64,000 bases of DNA from Lycorma delicatula (taxonomy: Eukaryota; Arthropoda; Insecta; Hemiptera; Fulgoridae): contig NC_134465.1 of assembly GCF_047948215.1 (NCBI RefSeq), forward strand, positions 12,562,522 through 12,626,521, in the 5' to 3' direction. Below are positions 10,323 to 22,157 of this stretch, piece by piece. Positions within the stretch are counted from its first letter, which is position 1. Each line of letters opens with the position of its first letter. A model generated the notes under the pieces. It saw only the letters and a program-made list of their open reading frames with translations. It was not told the origin of the DNA and did no database searches. The translations under genes and the position numbers were made by a program.

Positions 10323-13300
10323 CTGGAAAATAAAAAAAAAACATAAAAACAATTTATGTAATACTTAATTACTCTGTATTACTCAGATAGGTATGAAAGT
10401 GGTTTAAAAAACAATCAATATGCAGCCATTTTTGTAGAATGTCTAATCGCAAAGGCACACTGTTCACCCATCCAATATATCATTATAACTAAATGCTATA
10501 GATAGAAGAATCTATTGTTACAAAATGTTACCAAACATACCCTATTATTACCAGGCAAAAGCTATTTTTATAATCATCTGTTTTAATGCTTCACCTTTTA
10601 GTTAGAATTTTTGGCCAAAATATTTCCAAGCAGTAAACAATTTTCAATAAATAGTTTTTTTAATTTTAAAATATACTTTTAATAGGTATAGTTGATTGTT
10701 AGATAATTTATTTTCAAACATTATACTTTTTTCAAATAAACAATTAAGTGAAATGCATAAAATAACCAAATTTTCAATTTACTCACATGACAGACAGATT
10801 AAAAAAAAACTTATTTAGTTTTAGCTTTATTAACTTTATAAAGAAAAATTACCTCTATCACCACTGCAAAATTATTGTAAATTATTGTTTAAAAATCAGT
10901 AATAAAAAAGAATAAAGCATTTACAAGAGAAGATAATAGAAGGAAAAATGACTGAGAATATAATACTTTTTCCTGATATAATATTCAATATGTAATATAT
11001 CGTACAAAGACAGTTCTAGATAAAATACCACATTAACCCTAAACAGAGGGTGTACCTTATTTTTATTAATGGCTCAAAACTTTTTGTGATAGGTTTATCC
11101 AACAAGTTATCAAATGTATTAATGTGTGCTAAAAAAGTGTTACTTTTATACCTCTATTTCAAATGGAGCTAACAGTCCAGATCCACTAGCAGATTCTGTT
11201 GGTCGTTTCATTAAAATAAAATATTTATTTTGTATTAATTCTGTTCCCCACTGAAGTTTACTATGTCTACTGTGAAGAATTGGTATAAAAGCAGCAGCCA
11301 TGTCAACCTGCTGTCAACAGAAAGAAATAAAATATAAGTGTACAAAAATAAATAAATATTATTGTTGTTTCCTATTTAATTCTAATCTATAGAAAAAATG
11401 TATTTATAAATGAATGGATTTATAAAAATAATATTTTTTTTGTTTAAAACTACTATTATTACATTACTACTACTACATTACATTACATTACTACATTACT
11501 ACTACACTACCTGTATTATACAATACATTAAAACTAATGTAACAAAACCGGTATAACGGACCTGAGTAACCGATTACTGCCAATTAAGAAGAAAGCAGTA
11601 AAAAATATAATAATGGCCGGAATCCAGAAGGGAACTAAAAGGAACCTTTTTCTAAGGCTAACAGGTTCGTTTAACAATCGTTCTTTGTAATACTGCCCGA
11701 CGACTCACCTACCACAGATGTTCCACAAGAAGAATTACCGGACCAGAATGGGAATTCATGGGAAAATTTAAGGATTCGGATGATGATTCCCACACTCCAA
11801 CTTGAGTCTGGTTCTGCAGGTGAAAAGGAGAGTATAAATACTCCAGGAAAGACGAGTTAAGTTCAGTTTTAAGTGGGAAGTTATTATGCGAGTCAGTGAA
11901 GGAGTGAATATCTAGTGCATACAAGTTCGACATGATTAAGATGATGTTACAAGTATTCCAGTGTGAACAGTACGAGAATGCAAGAGGTTGTTTGGTGAAA
12001 TACTATACACAATTAGTGAAAGGAATAAAGTATTAAATTCATTCGTAAACTAAGGTAGTTTTATGTAAACAGCAAAGGTATATGCAGAGAATAGAAATGA
12101 ATGAACTTTAGACAAATCTTATCTTCGAAGTAATACAAAACCAGTTATTAAAGGTGTAAATATTAACAATCGTTATAGTGTCTTTTGTAAATGGTAATAA
12201 ATTCTGGTTTTTATGATTAACTACCTGTAAATAAATCCTGACCTACTTTAAATGGTATTTTGTATATTATCATTGTTTATTGACATTTATTATTGTTGTG
12301 GTTGTGATTACTATGTATTATTATTATTGTTATTGTTATTGTCAGTTATTAATATTCTTATTATCATGGTTATTATGGATTTGTCTTTTTTTTTTTTTAT
12401 ACGTTCTTAAACTAATAAATTGTAATTACATAAAAAATTTTTCAACTGTTAATTTCTCAATATCCTGATCAAACTGCAATCACGTGATACTACTATTGTT
12501 CACTAAAGTGGATAATGGGGTAAATTACTTTATATTAATAAATTGTTTTAAAAACAATGTTGCAAAATTTGCTTAGTATTTGGGTAGGACTTAAAATTTA
12601 CTTCCTTTCACTTTAATAAAATATTAAACTTAGTTTTACATTTATAAACTAATTTATGACCATATTTTAGGGTTTTTAAAAAACCCTTAAATTGCACTTT
12701 TTGAGTTATCAGTCATTGAATTGTTTGATGCTACTCTTCATTCTTTTCTGTTCTAAACTTACCTTTCAAATTTAACACAATTACAGTACCTTACATCCTA
12801 AAATTACGTATGAGTTTCTTATGTTCCAGTCCTTGTCTTTCTCCAGGGTTTTTACCTTCTACAGATCCCTCTATTACAAAATTAATTAAACCTGCCTTAA
12901 TATGTGTACTAACCCCTAGTTTGTCTCATTATTCTGCCAAAAATTTATTTCCTCATCTATTCAGCTTACATCTTTTCACTTTGTGTTTTATCAGCTCAGC
13001 TAATTTCCAACCTCCTCCTATATAAATATATTTCTTTTTCTTTCTGTTTTACTACAGTTCATATCTTGCAACCGTAAAGCAGTATATTTCACACAAATAT
13101 TTTTAAGAAATTGTATCCACTTTACACAAAAGATCTTGCTTGCTTAGTTCAATCTACTTTTGATGTTTATCTTTTTTTCAGCTATCCTTTGTAATTTTAC
13201 TATTTAAACAACAAAATTACGCAACTTCCAGTCTATTGTGTTCACCAGTTTTATTGTTAAATAAATCTAAACACCCTTGAGAAGGGTTTAGACATATGTG

Positions 13301-16300
13301 TTATTGGTCAATTGCAAACAAATCTTGCATCCACTGAGCAGAAAACTTATACATACATAAAAAATTGTGTAAAATGTAGTGGACAAGGTCTACTGAGATT
13401 TTTAAAATATCAGCAAGCTTGCATACCTTCATTCGGTGATCATTTAATACACCATTGTGGATTTTTTTTTATAACTTCATCGATCGTAGCAGTTTTTCAG
13501 GATTCCTGATCATTCATCATTTTGAATGATGTTATGACCATGTTTAAATTCAGCAGGCCACTTTTAACCATCAAAAATAATGAAGAACCTTTAAAGAGGA
13601 ATCTAGCTCTTTTTGTATGTTAATCAGAGTTAAAGTTTTTAAAACAAAGTACTTTATAACAGCTTGAATTTCAATTATATCCATTTTTCAAAAAATGTCA
13701 AAATTTGTTTGCTTTACTTAATCTCCACAAACAAGCAACTACATGCACACATCTGAAATTTTGCTGCATGCCAGCTAAAGGATCATACTTGACAAATATT
13801 GTAGTCATTTGGTCTTACTTGTGTCATCTCTGAGTCAGGCTGAGAACTTTCCAAAAAACTCTCGTAATCAGCTCTATTACAGTAGAATTAAAAAAAAGTG
13901 TTAAAATGGACAAGGCACCAAACTTAGAATAAATCAAACTTGTACAGAAATGTGATAGAATAAGTCCACAGGGAAAGCCAAAACACAGAAGTAACATGGG
14001 ATAGAATGGCTGAAATAACCAGATGAAACATGTATACAGGGAATAAAGGGCAGTTACCACATTATATTAACACATTACACAGTAATTCAGTAGTTTTGGG
14101 TGAAGCATAACCAATGACTAAATGTCAATAAAAGCTAGTCTCTAATGCTTCACGAACTATATTCAAATCTCATTAAAAAAAATACAGTAGTAATAAACTT
14201 ATATAAATGCCAAGGCTAAATATTTACTTAAGTTATTAAGGATAAATTAATAAGCAGCATGTCGTAGGACTGGTCACCAAAGTCTGGACAAGACCAATTC
14301 CAGAAAATAATTACCAAACTTGCAGAGCGTTATAATAAAGTAAAGTAAAATAAATTATTTCTAAATATAATAACAAAATGCAGAGATTTTATAACTTAAA
14401 AATAGTCATTCTTCTTCTTTTGCTATCATCTCCTCATCAAAGGTTGGCAACTGTTATCTGATACTCCTCTCTATTCTGAGCTAGTCTCTCAAGAGATTCA
14501 ACATCACAAATAAATATTACACAAATTAAAAAAATTTTTTTAAGCCATCAGAACAAACAAACTTTTTATGCCTCTTCCTAAAAACTCCTCGCCTTCCGTT
14601 ACTATTGAAAATGAATATTAACTAAAATTAAATTTAAAAAATCAAAGCTTACACCACTATAAAGCAATCCCAAAATCCCACTTTTTTCATCACCCAGAAT
14701 ATTTTGAGATGGGATAGAAACTGTATATGAGAAACCATACAATTCCTGTAATGTTTTTACAATTTGAAAAGCGATCCCACCACCAATGATTGAACCAGAA
14801 GAATTAACTGATACACCACTTAATGGCCAGTCATTCTGAAACAAACAAATATTAAAATTGATAGATAACAAAGTGGATGATAATATTTCTTTATTATATA
14901 TTGTTTGATAATTCAAGAATTTTTAATAATTTTCTAAAAAGCATATCATATTAACAAACTTTCTGCAAGAATAAAAACTGTTTGCTGACAATTGCCATTC
15001 CTCAATTTTCAGAAAATATCTTAAGTTCATTAGATAACAGAAGATTCAATTTAAAATTTTTTCCAACTCGGTAAAGCATTCGATTCGGTTCCACATTTTT
15101 TACCAGTGAAATAGCTATGGTACCGTAAGAGATGCTTACAATTGGTTAGTCATACCTCGACTGTAAACAAGTAGTTGAAATTTCATGTTTTGATAACAAA
15201 GCATATGTAAAATGTAGGTCCTCAGATCAAGATGTAGAACATGGACTGTCAAGAGAAGCTTTCTTGGTCCCTTGATTTTTTATTCTTTATTAATGACCTG
15301 CCTCAAAATCTTTAGACATTCATTATAACTGTGTTCATAGACAACACAACTATGTCTATTTCTGAAGATAATTACTAGAAAGGAATTGAAAATTTTATAA
15401 TAGCAGCTCAAAAGATTATTCAATGGATATGCTAAAAAAATAACAATATCCACCTTTATCTTGTAAGCAAGATTTTTTGCTAAAGACTCAAGAAAAAATT
15501 GAATTTTTATTTCAATCTAAACACCCCCACCCATCATTCCAATTTTTCAAAAATTTAGCATATTTCCCCCCAAGGTAGTTCCTATCTACAAAGTTTAAAG
15601 AAAACTGGTCAACAGGATCTAGAGTTATTATAATACCAAATACAGACCAACACGCATACACATAAATGTCTATCTAACAAAAATAATTTTTTTGAATTTG
15701 AGAGCATTGGGATAAATTTTTTTTGGAAACTTATTTTATCTTAAGACACAAAACTTAAAAAACTATTTTTTTACCAATTGATATATATTTTTACTACTGC
15801 TAGAGCTGATATAGCATCATATACAACTACAGTCAGGAAAACAAAAAAACTGAAAAGTTAAAATATATAATGAAAATAAATAGAATAAAAAAATGTTGAA
15901 TAATACAAACCCCCCAACAAACACTTATATTCTGAAGGTATCCCTCAAAAAACAGTTGTTTGCCCCGAATCCAAAAAAATTGAATACTAATTGTTACCTC
16001 AAACCTCTCTAAAACACAATTCTTTATTTCAAACACAGAGAAAAAAGATTTAATAAATTAAATTCTGCAAAAACTTGAAAAAAATTACAAAAATTCACTT
16101 GGGTAAACTGTTTCATCCTCATGTTCCCAAATAACCCTGGCATGGATCGCTTTGTATTCAGAGTATAACTTGGTCATTTTCAGTTGTAACTTATATTAGG
16201 ATTTCTTTAATTATTTAGTTGTGGTTATTAAAAGAGAAATGAAAAGTTCCGTTATATTTTAAAACAATTTTTTACTTAATTTTAATTTCATTATTTGTTT

Positions 16301-19300
16301 TTAAAAATATTTACCTGTAATGTAGCAATTTTTAATCTTTTTCCACGTAACAAATCTTGACGTATTTGAGTATCATCTTTTAAAATACATGTAAAATTTG
16401 TATTATTTGTAGTATTGTTATTATTATTCCTCCTATTTGTGCCTGAAATTATAAAAACATAATTAATCTTAGAAAGTTCATTAATATTTTTAATGTGTAA
16501 TATTCAAAACTCTAACAGTCATAAATAATAGTTATGTATAACTCTCAATCAATGTGATTCCATAATGATAGTATTTCATAAAAACAAGAAAGAAAAATTT
16601 TCTTGATACTAGGAACAACAGTATACTCCATATTTTGAATCCGATTGTTCCACATCACTTGCAATATCCTAAGAAGTAGTATTCTAGAAATTGAAGGATC
16701 TGTATGGAAGTTGCCAAAAGCTAAACCCACATTCACTGTAGCAGTCCTGTAGATCACTCATAGTTAAAACACTGTGTGCAGTTTACTACATGTTGTTAGC
16801 ATTTTAGAACATTTTAATGACGTACTAGTCAATACCACATTCAAAATAAATAGAAATTTAAAAAAATTTGGTCTACTAATTGATAACTTAAACAAAAACT
16901 TGAGTATGCAAAAAACTAATTTATGAATATTAAAATTTTTCATTGTAAACAAATTAAGATTTCTTATTTTGTCTCTTAAATCAGTGTTTTTTTAAACTAA
17001 ATTATTTTTTAATTATATGAACGGTCAGTCAAAAGTAGTTGTTACATGGTACAACTGTATTATTTTTCTCATACACACTTTTCATGAGGAAATAAATAAT
17101 TTGTTATTTGGTTGTATATCCTTCTAAGGAAAGGAAAAAATCACACTTCCTTTAAATTCTGACTCTTAAATCGGCACAAAATTAAGAACAACAGCTACTA
17201 ACAATACCTAATTTTCATTGATTTTAAAGAGTAAAAAAATCTAAAGAAAATTTTTATTTTGTTTTAGAGCCCTTTCAAGTCAATTTTATTCTTTTTAAAA
17301 AGTCTCACTTAAAATTTGGGAAGGATTACAAAAACATGCCACCTACATTAAAAAAAAAAAACAATTTCACAAGAAATGCTTTCTTTCTTTTCCTGTTTAG
17401 CCTCCAGTAATTACCTTTCAGGTATTACTTCAGAGGATGAATGAGGATGATATGTATGAGTTTATAATGAAGTGCAGTCTTGTACAGCCTCAGTTCGACC
17501 ATTCCTGAGATGTGTGGTTAATTGAAACCCAACCACTAAAGAACACCGGTATCCACTATCTAGTATTCAAATCTGTGTAAAAAAAACTGACTTTACTACT
17601 AGCATTCAAGTCCTAGCATTCGACTTCCAAATCAGCTGATTTGGGAAGACGCGTTCATCACTAGACCAAGCCGATAGGTTCACAAGAAATACTAAAAGCA
17701 AGAAACCTTTGAAAAAAACAATAATGGATTGCAGGTAAACATTAATCATTAATGTGGAGTGTGTGTTAGGTTACCTGGAGTGCAGAAATATGAATTTTAT
17801 TTTATTTCAACAAGTTTTTCTTGAATTCAATTTTTTACTTTTTATTAAATTTCTATAATTTTTTTGAAATTGCATAAAAATATTTTGAATATCAGAATTA
17901 CTCAGGTGTATTTTGCTATACTTTAAACATCCAACAACATTAAGTTATGATACAGGAAACAACTTTAAATCATTCATGATTATGTGCAATTTTTAGACTT
18001 AAAAAAAAATGCTTTTTCAGTTATTTAGAAGAGATGTATTATAGGAACTGAAAGGGAAATTTCCTTTATAAAATTTAAAAGAATAATTTTCAAAACTGGA
18101 CTATTTCACTTTAGGTAAAGCTTGAGCATAAATAAAATATACAAGCCAGATTGAGAACCTCCGTCTTTCTTTGAAATGACATTTCAAAAGTAGGCAGATC
18201 TGACAACTTTGCTTAGTTGTTGAGAAGAAGCCTGTAAATATTTTTACTATTGATAATTTTTCACAAAAATATTTTTTATATTTCTATATTATTCTCTGTT
18301 CTTAAATAACTTTTTTAGTGTATTTTTCCTTTCTTTCTTTTTCCGTTTTTGTATGGATTTATACTTTTATTTGATAATTGTGGGAGGGCTCCAATGCAGG
18401 TGTTATCCAATCTTGATAGTTTAAGTGAAGTTTTTGTAGTTGGTAACAAAGTTAATGTTTTGTACCAGAAATATAAGGAGCATTTAATAAATACTTTAAT
18501 AAACAAATTTTTTTTTTTTTTGTTATTTTGTGGGGCTAAAATGTTTTGACGTTATCATCGCCTGAACACCATGTATGTTAAAAAAAACTAAATCTTAAAA
18601 ATTCACAATTAAAAATTAATTAAAAACAAAAACATCATTAAAAGTAATTAAAATGAAAAAAACCAAGTCGAAATGTACAGCCACCAGCCGTTGGCAAAGT
18701 AAGAAGGTGTTTTGAATAGTAGTTTTCAGGGCAACTTCATGATCAATATATGATCTGCCATGATGGAAACTCCATTGTTCTGGGGCAATCAGGGACTTTC
18801 TCCCAAGTACCATACTAGACTAGCATTATCATTCGTTCCATCACTTTGCACAGGGTCAAGGAGATAGGATGATAACTTGTTGGGATTATTTATCCTTACC
18901 AGGTTTCAATATGGAGATAACCAAGAATCTGGAAACACCTGGTGAGAGAAAATTTTGTTATAGATACAAAAAAGATGTCATAGTGCATTATGTGAGAGAC
19001 GTGATAACATACAAAGCCTGATATTATCGTTTCCAGGGGAGCTGTCACAAGAATTATTCAAGGTATATGTATGTTACATCATTGTAAGAAAATGGAATGT
19101 TTAATCCATTTTGTGACTCTCCTATCACCAACAGGATATTTTCTACATTAAACTTATATATCCTACAAACTCAGGGCAGTATGATGATGTAAGTGAAACT
19201 GTCCTAAACGACCTCCCAAATGTGGTCACAACATCAACTGGTGCAGTAACAAGGTTTTCACCACATTGCAGTACTATCGGCTGTGGTGACTGTACTGGTC

Positions 19301-22105
19301 CACATGGTTTTAACCTTTCTCCATACAACTAATGATGTGCTGTTCGAGAAATGATTCGACATAATTCAGCCAAGAATTCCATTTAGCACATCTAAACACT
19401 CGATGGCAAATAGCTCTTGCGTTGTTGAAGGCGCAGAGAAATTCAGTCATCGGTCTTCAATTGAAATTTTGTAAAGTCCTGCGCCGATCTGTTAGTGTAT
19501 GCCTGCATTCTTCATCCCACCAAGGAACAGCAGGCCACCTCAGCTCCAGATGTTAAAGGGATGAAGAAATTCGTGCTATTGAGAATCTGGTGGGTAAACT
19601 TGGCAAGTTGGTGGATTGTACTACCACTCTTGTCATATCAGCCAAAGAGTCCATGTACTCAACCCAGTTTGCTTTCTGAACTCCCCGTCTACATGGCTGA
19701 CTCTGAGGCAAATCATAATTACCAACTGAGATTACACTGATCTATGATCGATTCCAAAGAATTTTTTTGGAAACGCACCAGATAACACGTAGGAGTAAGG
19801 TTGCTGAACATAAGGACAGATCAATGTACGAAAATGTACCTGATGAAGATGACATAAACGTGTATGATCCAACATTCAGTAAGCAGAGTTATAAGTTCTG
19901 CCTCAGTTGTTCAACTATATTGCCTTGGGATGAACATGAAGATAAGTCCCAAGAATGGTGATGTGCATTGAAATTGCAGTTATTAGGCAGGGTGTAGGAA
20001 TTTGAGAAAAGAGACTTGATAGGTCTTCTTCACTGATATCAGAATTTGGAGGAAGATATATGTTGCATATACTCATTTAAAATGGCACCAATATTTTCAC
20101 TGAGACTACAGGGATGTTTGTCACTAGTGGGATAAGGGTAGCTATAATGATTTCCCTGATACAGCCATTTCCTTCAAATGGAAATCCTCTGCCCTCAGTC
20201 TGATAGTTATATCTTTTGCAAATGTATCCGCAAGAAGACACATCATTCTGGGGATGGAGGTGAGTCTCCTGCAGATGCAGTACTGAAGGATTTTCTTCCT
20301 TCATTAGGATTTCAATATCCTCACGGCAAGAACGGAAACCGCAAACATTCCAATGAATAATATTTGTAGCCATAAATATTCTTTTTCTGTTTTATACAAA
20401 AACTGGCCACATCTCTCCACTCCCTTCACTATTTGTAATCAAAATGAAATGGCATCAATGGCCTGTTTTCAGAAAACAAATAAGTAAAAATTGGTTACTT
20501 CAGTTAGAAAATATCAAGAAAACAATAATTGTCAAAAAAAGGCAAAAAATTAAACTTATTCCCCATCCTGAATGATATTGCTCAAATGCATAACTGAATG
20601 ACATACTATTATGATGGAATCATCTAATTAGTGTGAACATGAAATTGAGACAGAAACAATAAAAAACTAGAAAAGAGATTTTTCCCCTACCCCATCATGG
20701 CTATTTGAATAAGACCAAACATCAACAGAAAGTATCTTATCTATCTAAGGAATATTAAATTGTGTGGAGAAATTTACCTACCCTTTGAATCAAGTTTTGA
20801 GAAACAGGACCCGTAAGGTTCAAAATTGCCTGCCCCCTTGACTGATTGAGAACAAAATTAAATTGTATCAATACCTCATATACAGAAATTATTGTCAAAT
20901 TTCATCCAAATTGGTCCAACCAGTCTGGAGATATCAAGCAAAAAAAATCTGATGTGGACACCACGTAATTTCCTTGAACGCCTATTAAATTACATATACA
21001 CATGTTTTGCTGCACTTCATTTAAACTTATTTCATTGGAAAGTGAGATACAATCCTCCAATTCTTAAATAAAGTGGACAGTTACATAATTGCATTGTGGT
21101 GGACCACATCACATTTTTTTGTGGTATCTGTATAAGCATATTAGTTTATATATTAATTTTGTTTCACATCACTCAAGTAGTTATGTGGTATAAATGAGAA
21201 TGTGTCAGATCTGTAAACATGTACACATCAGTTCAAATCCCATTTCATACACATATTTTTTTTTTTTTTTTTTAGTTTAAATATATTGATTTATTAATAA
21301 TAAATTAACCTCTGAAAAAATTGTTCAATTAAAATGAAAAATACATAAAATTTTATTTTACTAATAACTGATTTTTTCCATTTTTTTTTTTTGTTATTTA
21401 ATTATTATTTATTGTAAAACTTTTTTACAATCAAATGTTAATAATTATTAACAAATCAATGTATTTAAACTAAAAAATTAAAAAACAAAGGAGATGAACT
21501 TTGATTCAAACCGATGTACCTTCCCCTTGTAAGACCAAATATTTAATTAATTAAAATTTTATTTGATTATAACTCTGGACCAATCAAAATAAGTACCACT
21601 TATGATATATCGTTGAAAAACTCTCAATGAGGTCTTATTATTGCAGTTAAGAAAAAGTCCAAAATTCAAATTTTTTGATTTTGGACTTTTTTTGGACGCT
21701 TTTGGTCCAGTCAACTGCAATCAAAAGGAAAGATGCACGACTAGATGTTACAACAGTCCTAAATTCAAAATTTCAACATCCTACGGCTAATTGTTCTTGA
21801 GTTATACGAGATACATACGTACGTACAGATGTCACGCCGAAACTAATCAAATGGATTCAGGGATGGTCAAAATGGATATTTCCGTTGAAATCTGAAAACC
21901 GAAATTTTTAGCGATCACAATACTTCCTTTACTTCCAAAAGGAAGTAAAAAAACCAAAATACATACATAAATAATTTCAGAATTGTTTAATTCTAAAATT
22001 GTTATTTTTTTTTTATTTTATTTTTTTTTTTTGTTAAATGGACCTGTGAAATATAAAAATCTGCAAAAATCCCAATGTACAAAATTTATCTGATTAGTAT
22101 ACTTT

Positions 22106-22157
<52 letters not shown>

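Noticed and set aside
14410..14510. Possible LINE C-terminal scrap on the minus strand near an Ir93a-like exon
   Set aside because: The Glu-Arg-Leu-Ala-Gln-Asn-Arg-Glu-Glu-Tyr reading is suggestive, but the stretch is under 100 bases and has no adjoining LINE sequence.
18315..18549. Overlapping short frames on both strands
   Set aside because: No domain, no splice context, no second copy; A+T-rich chance frames.
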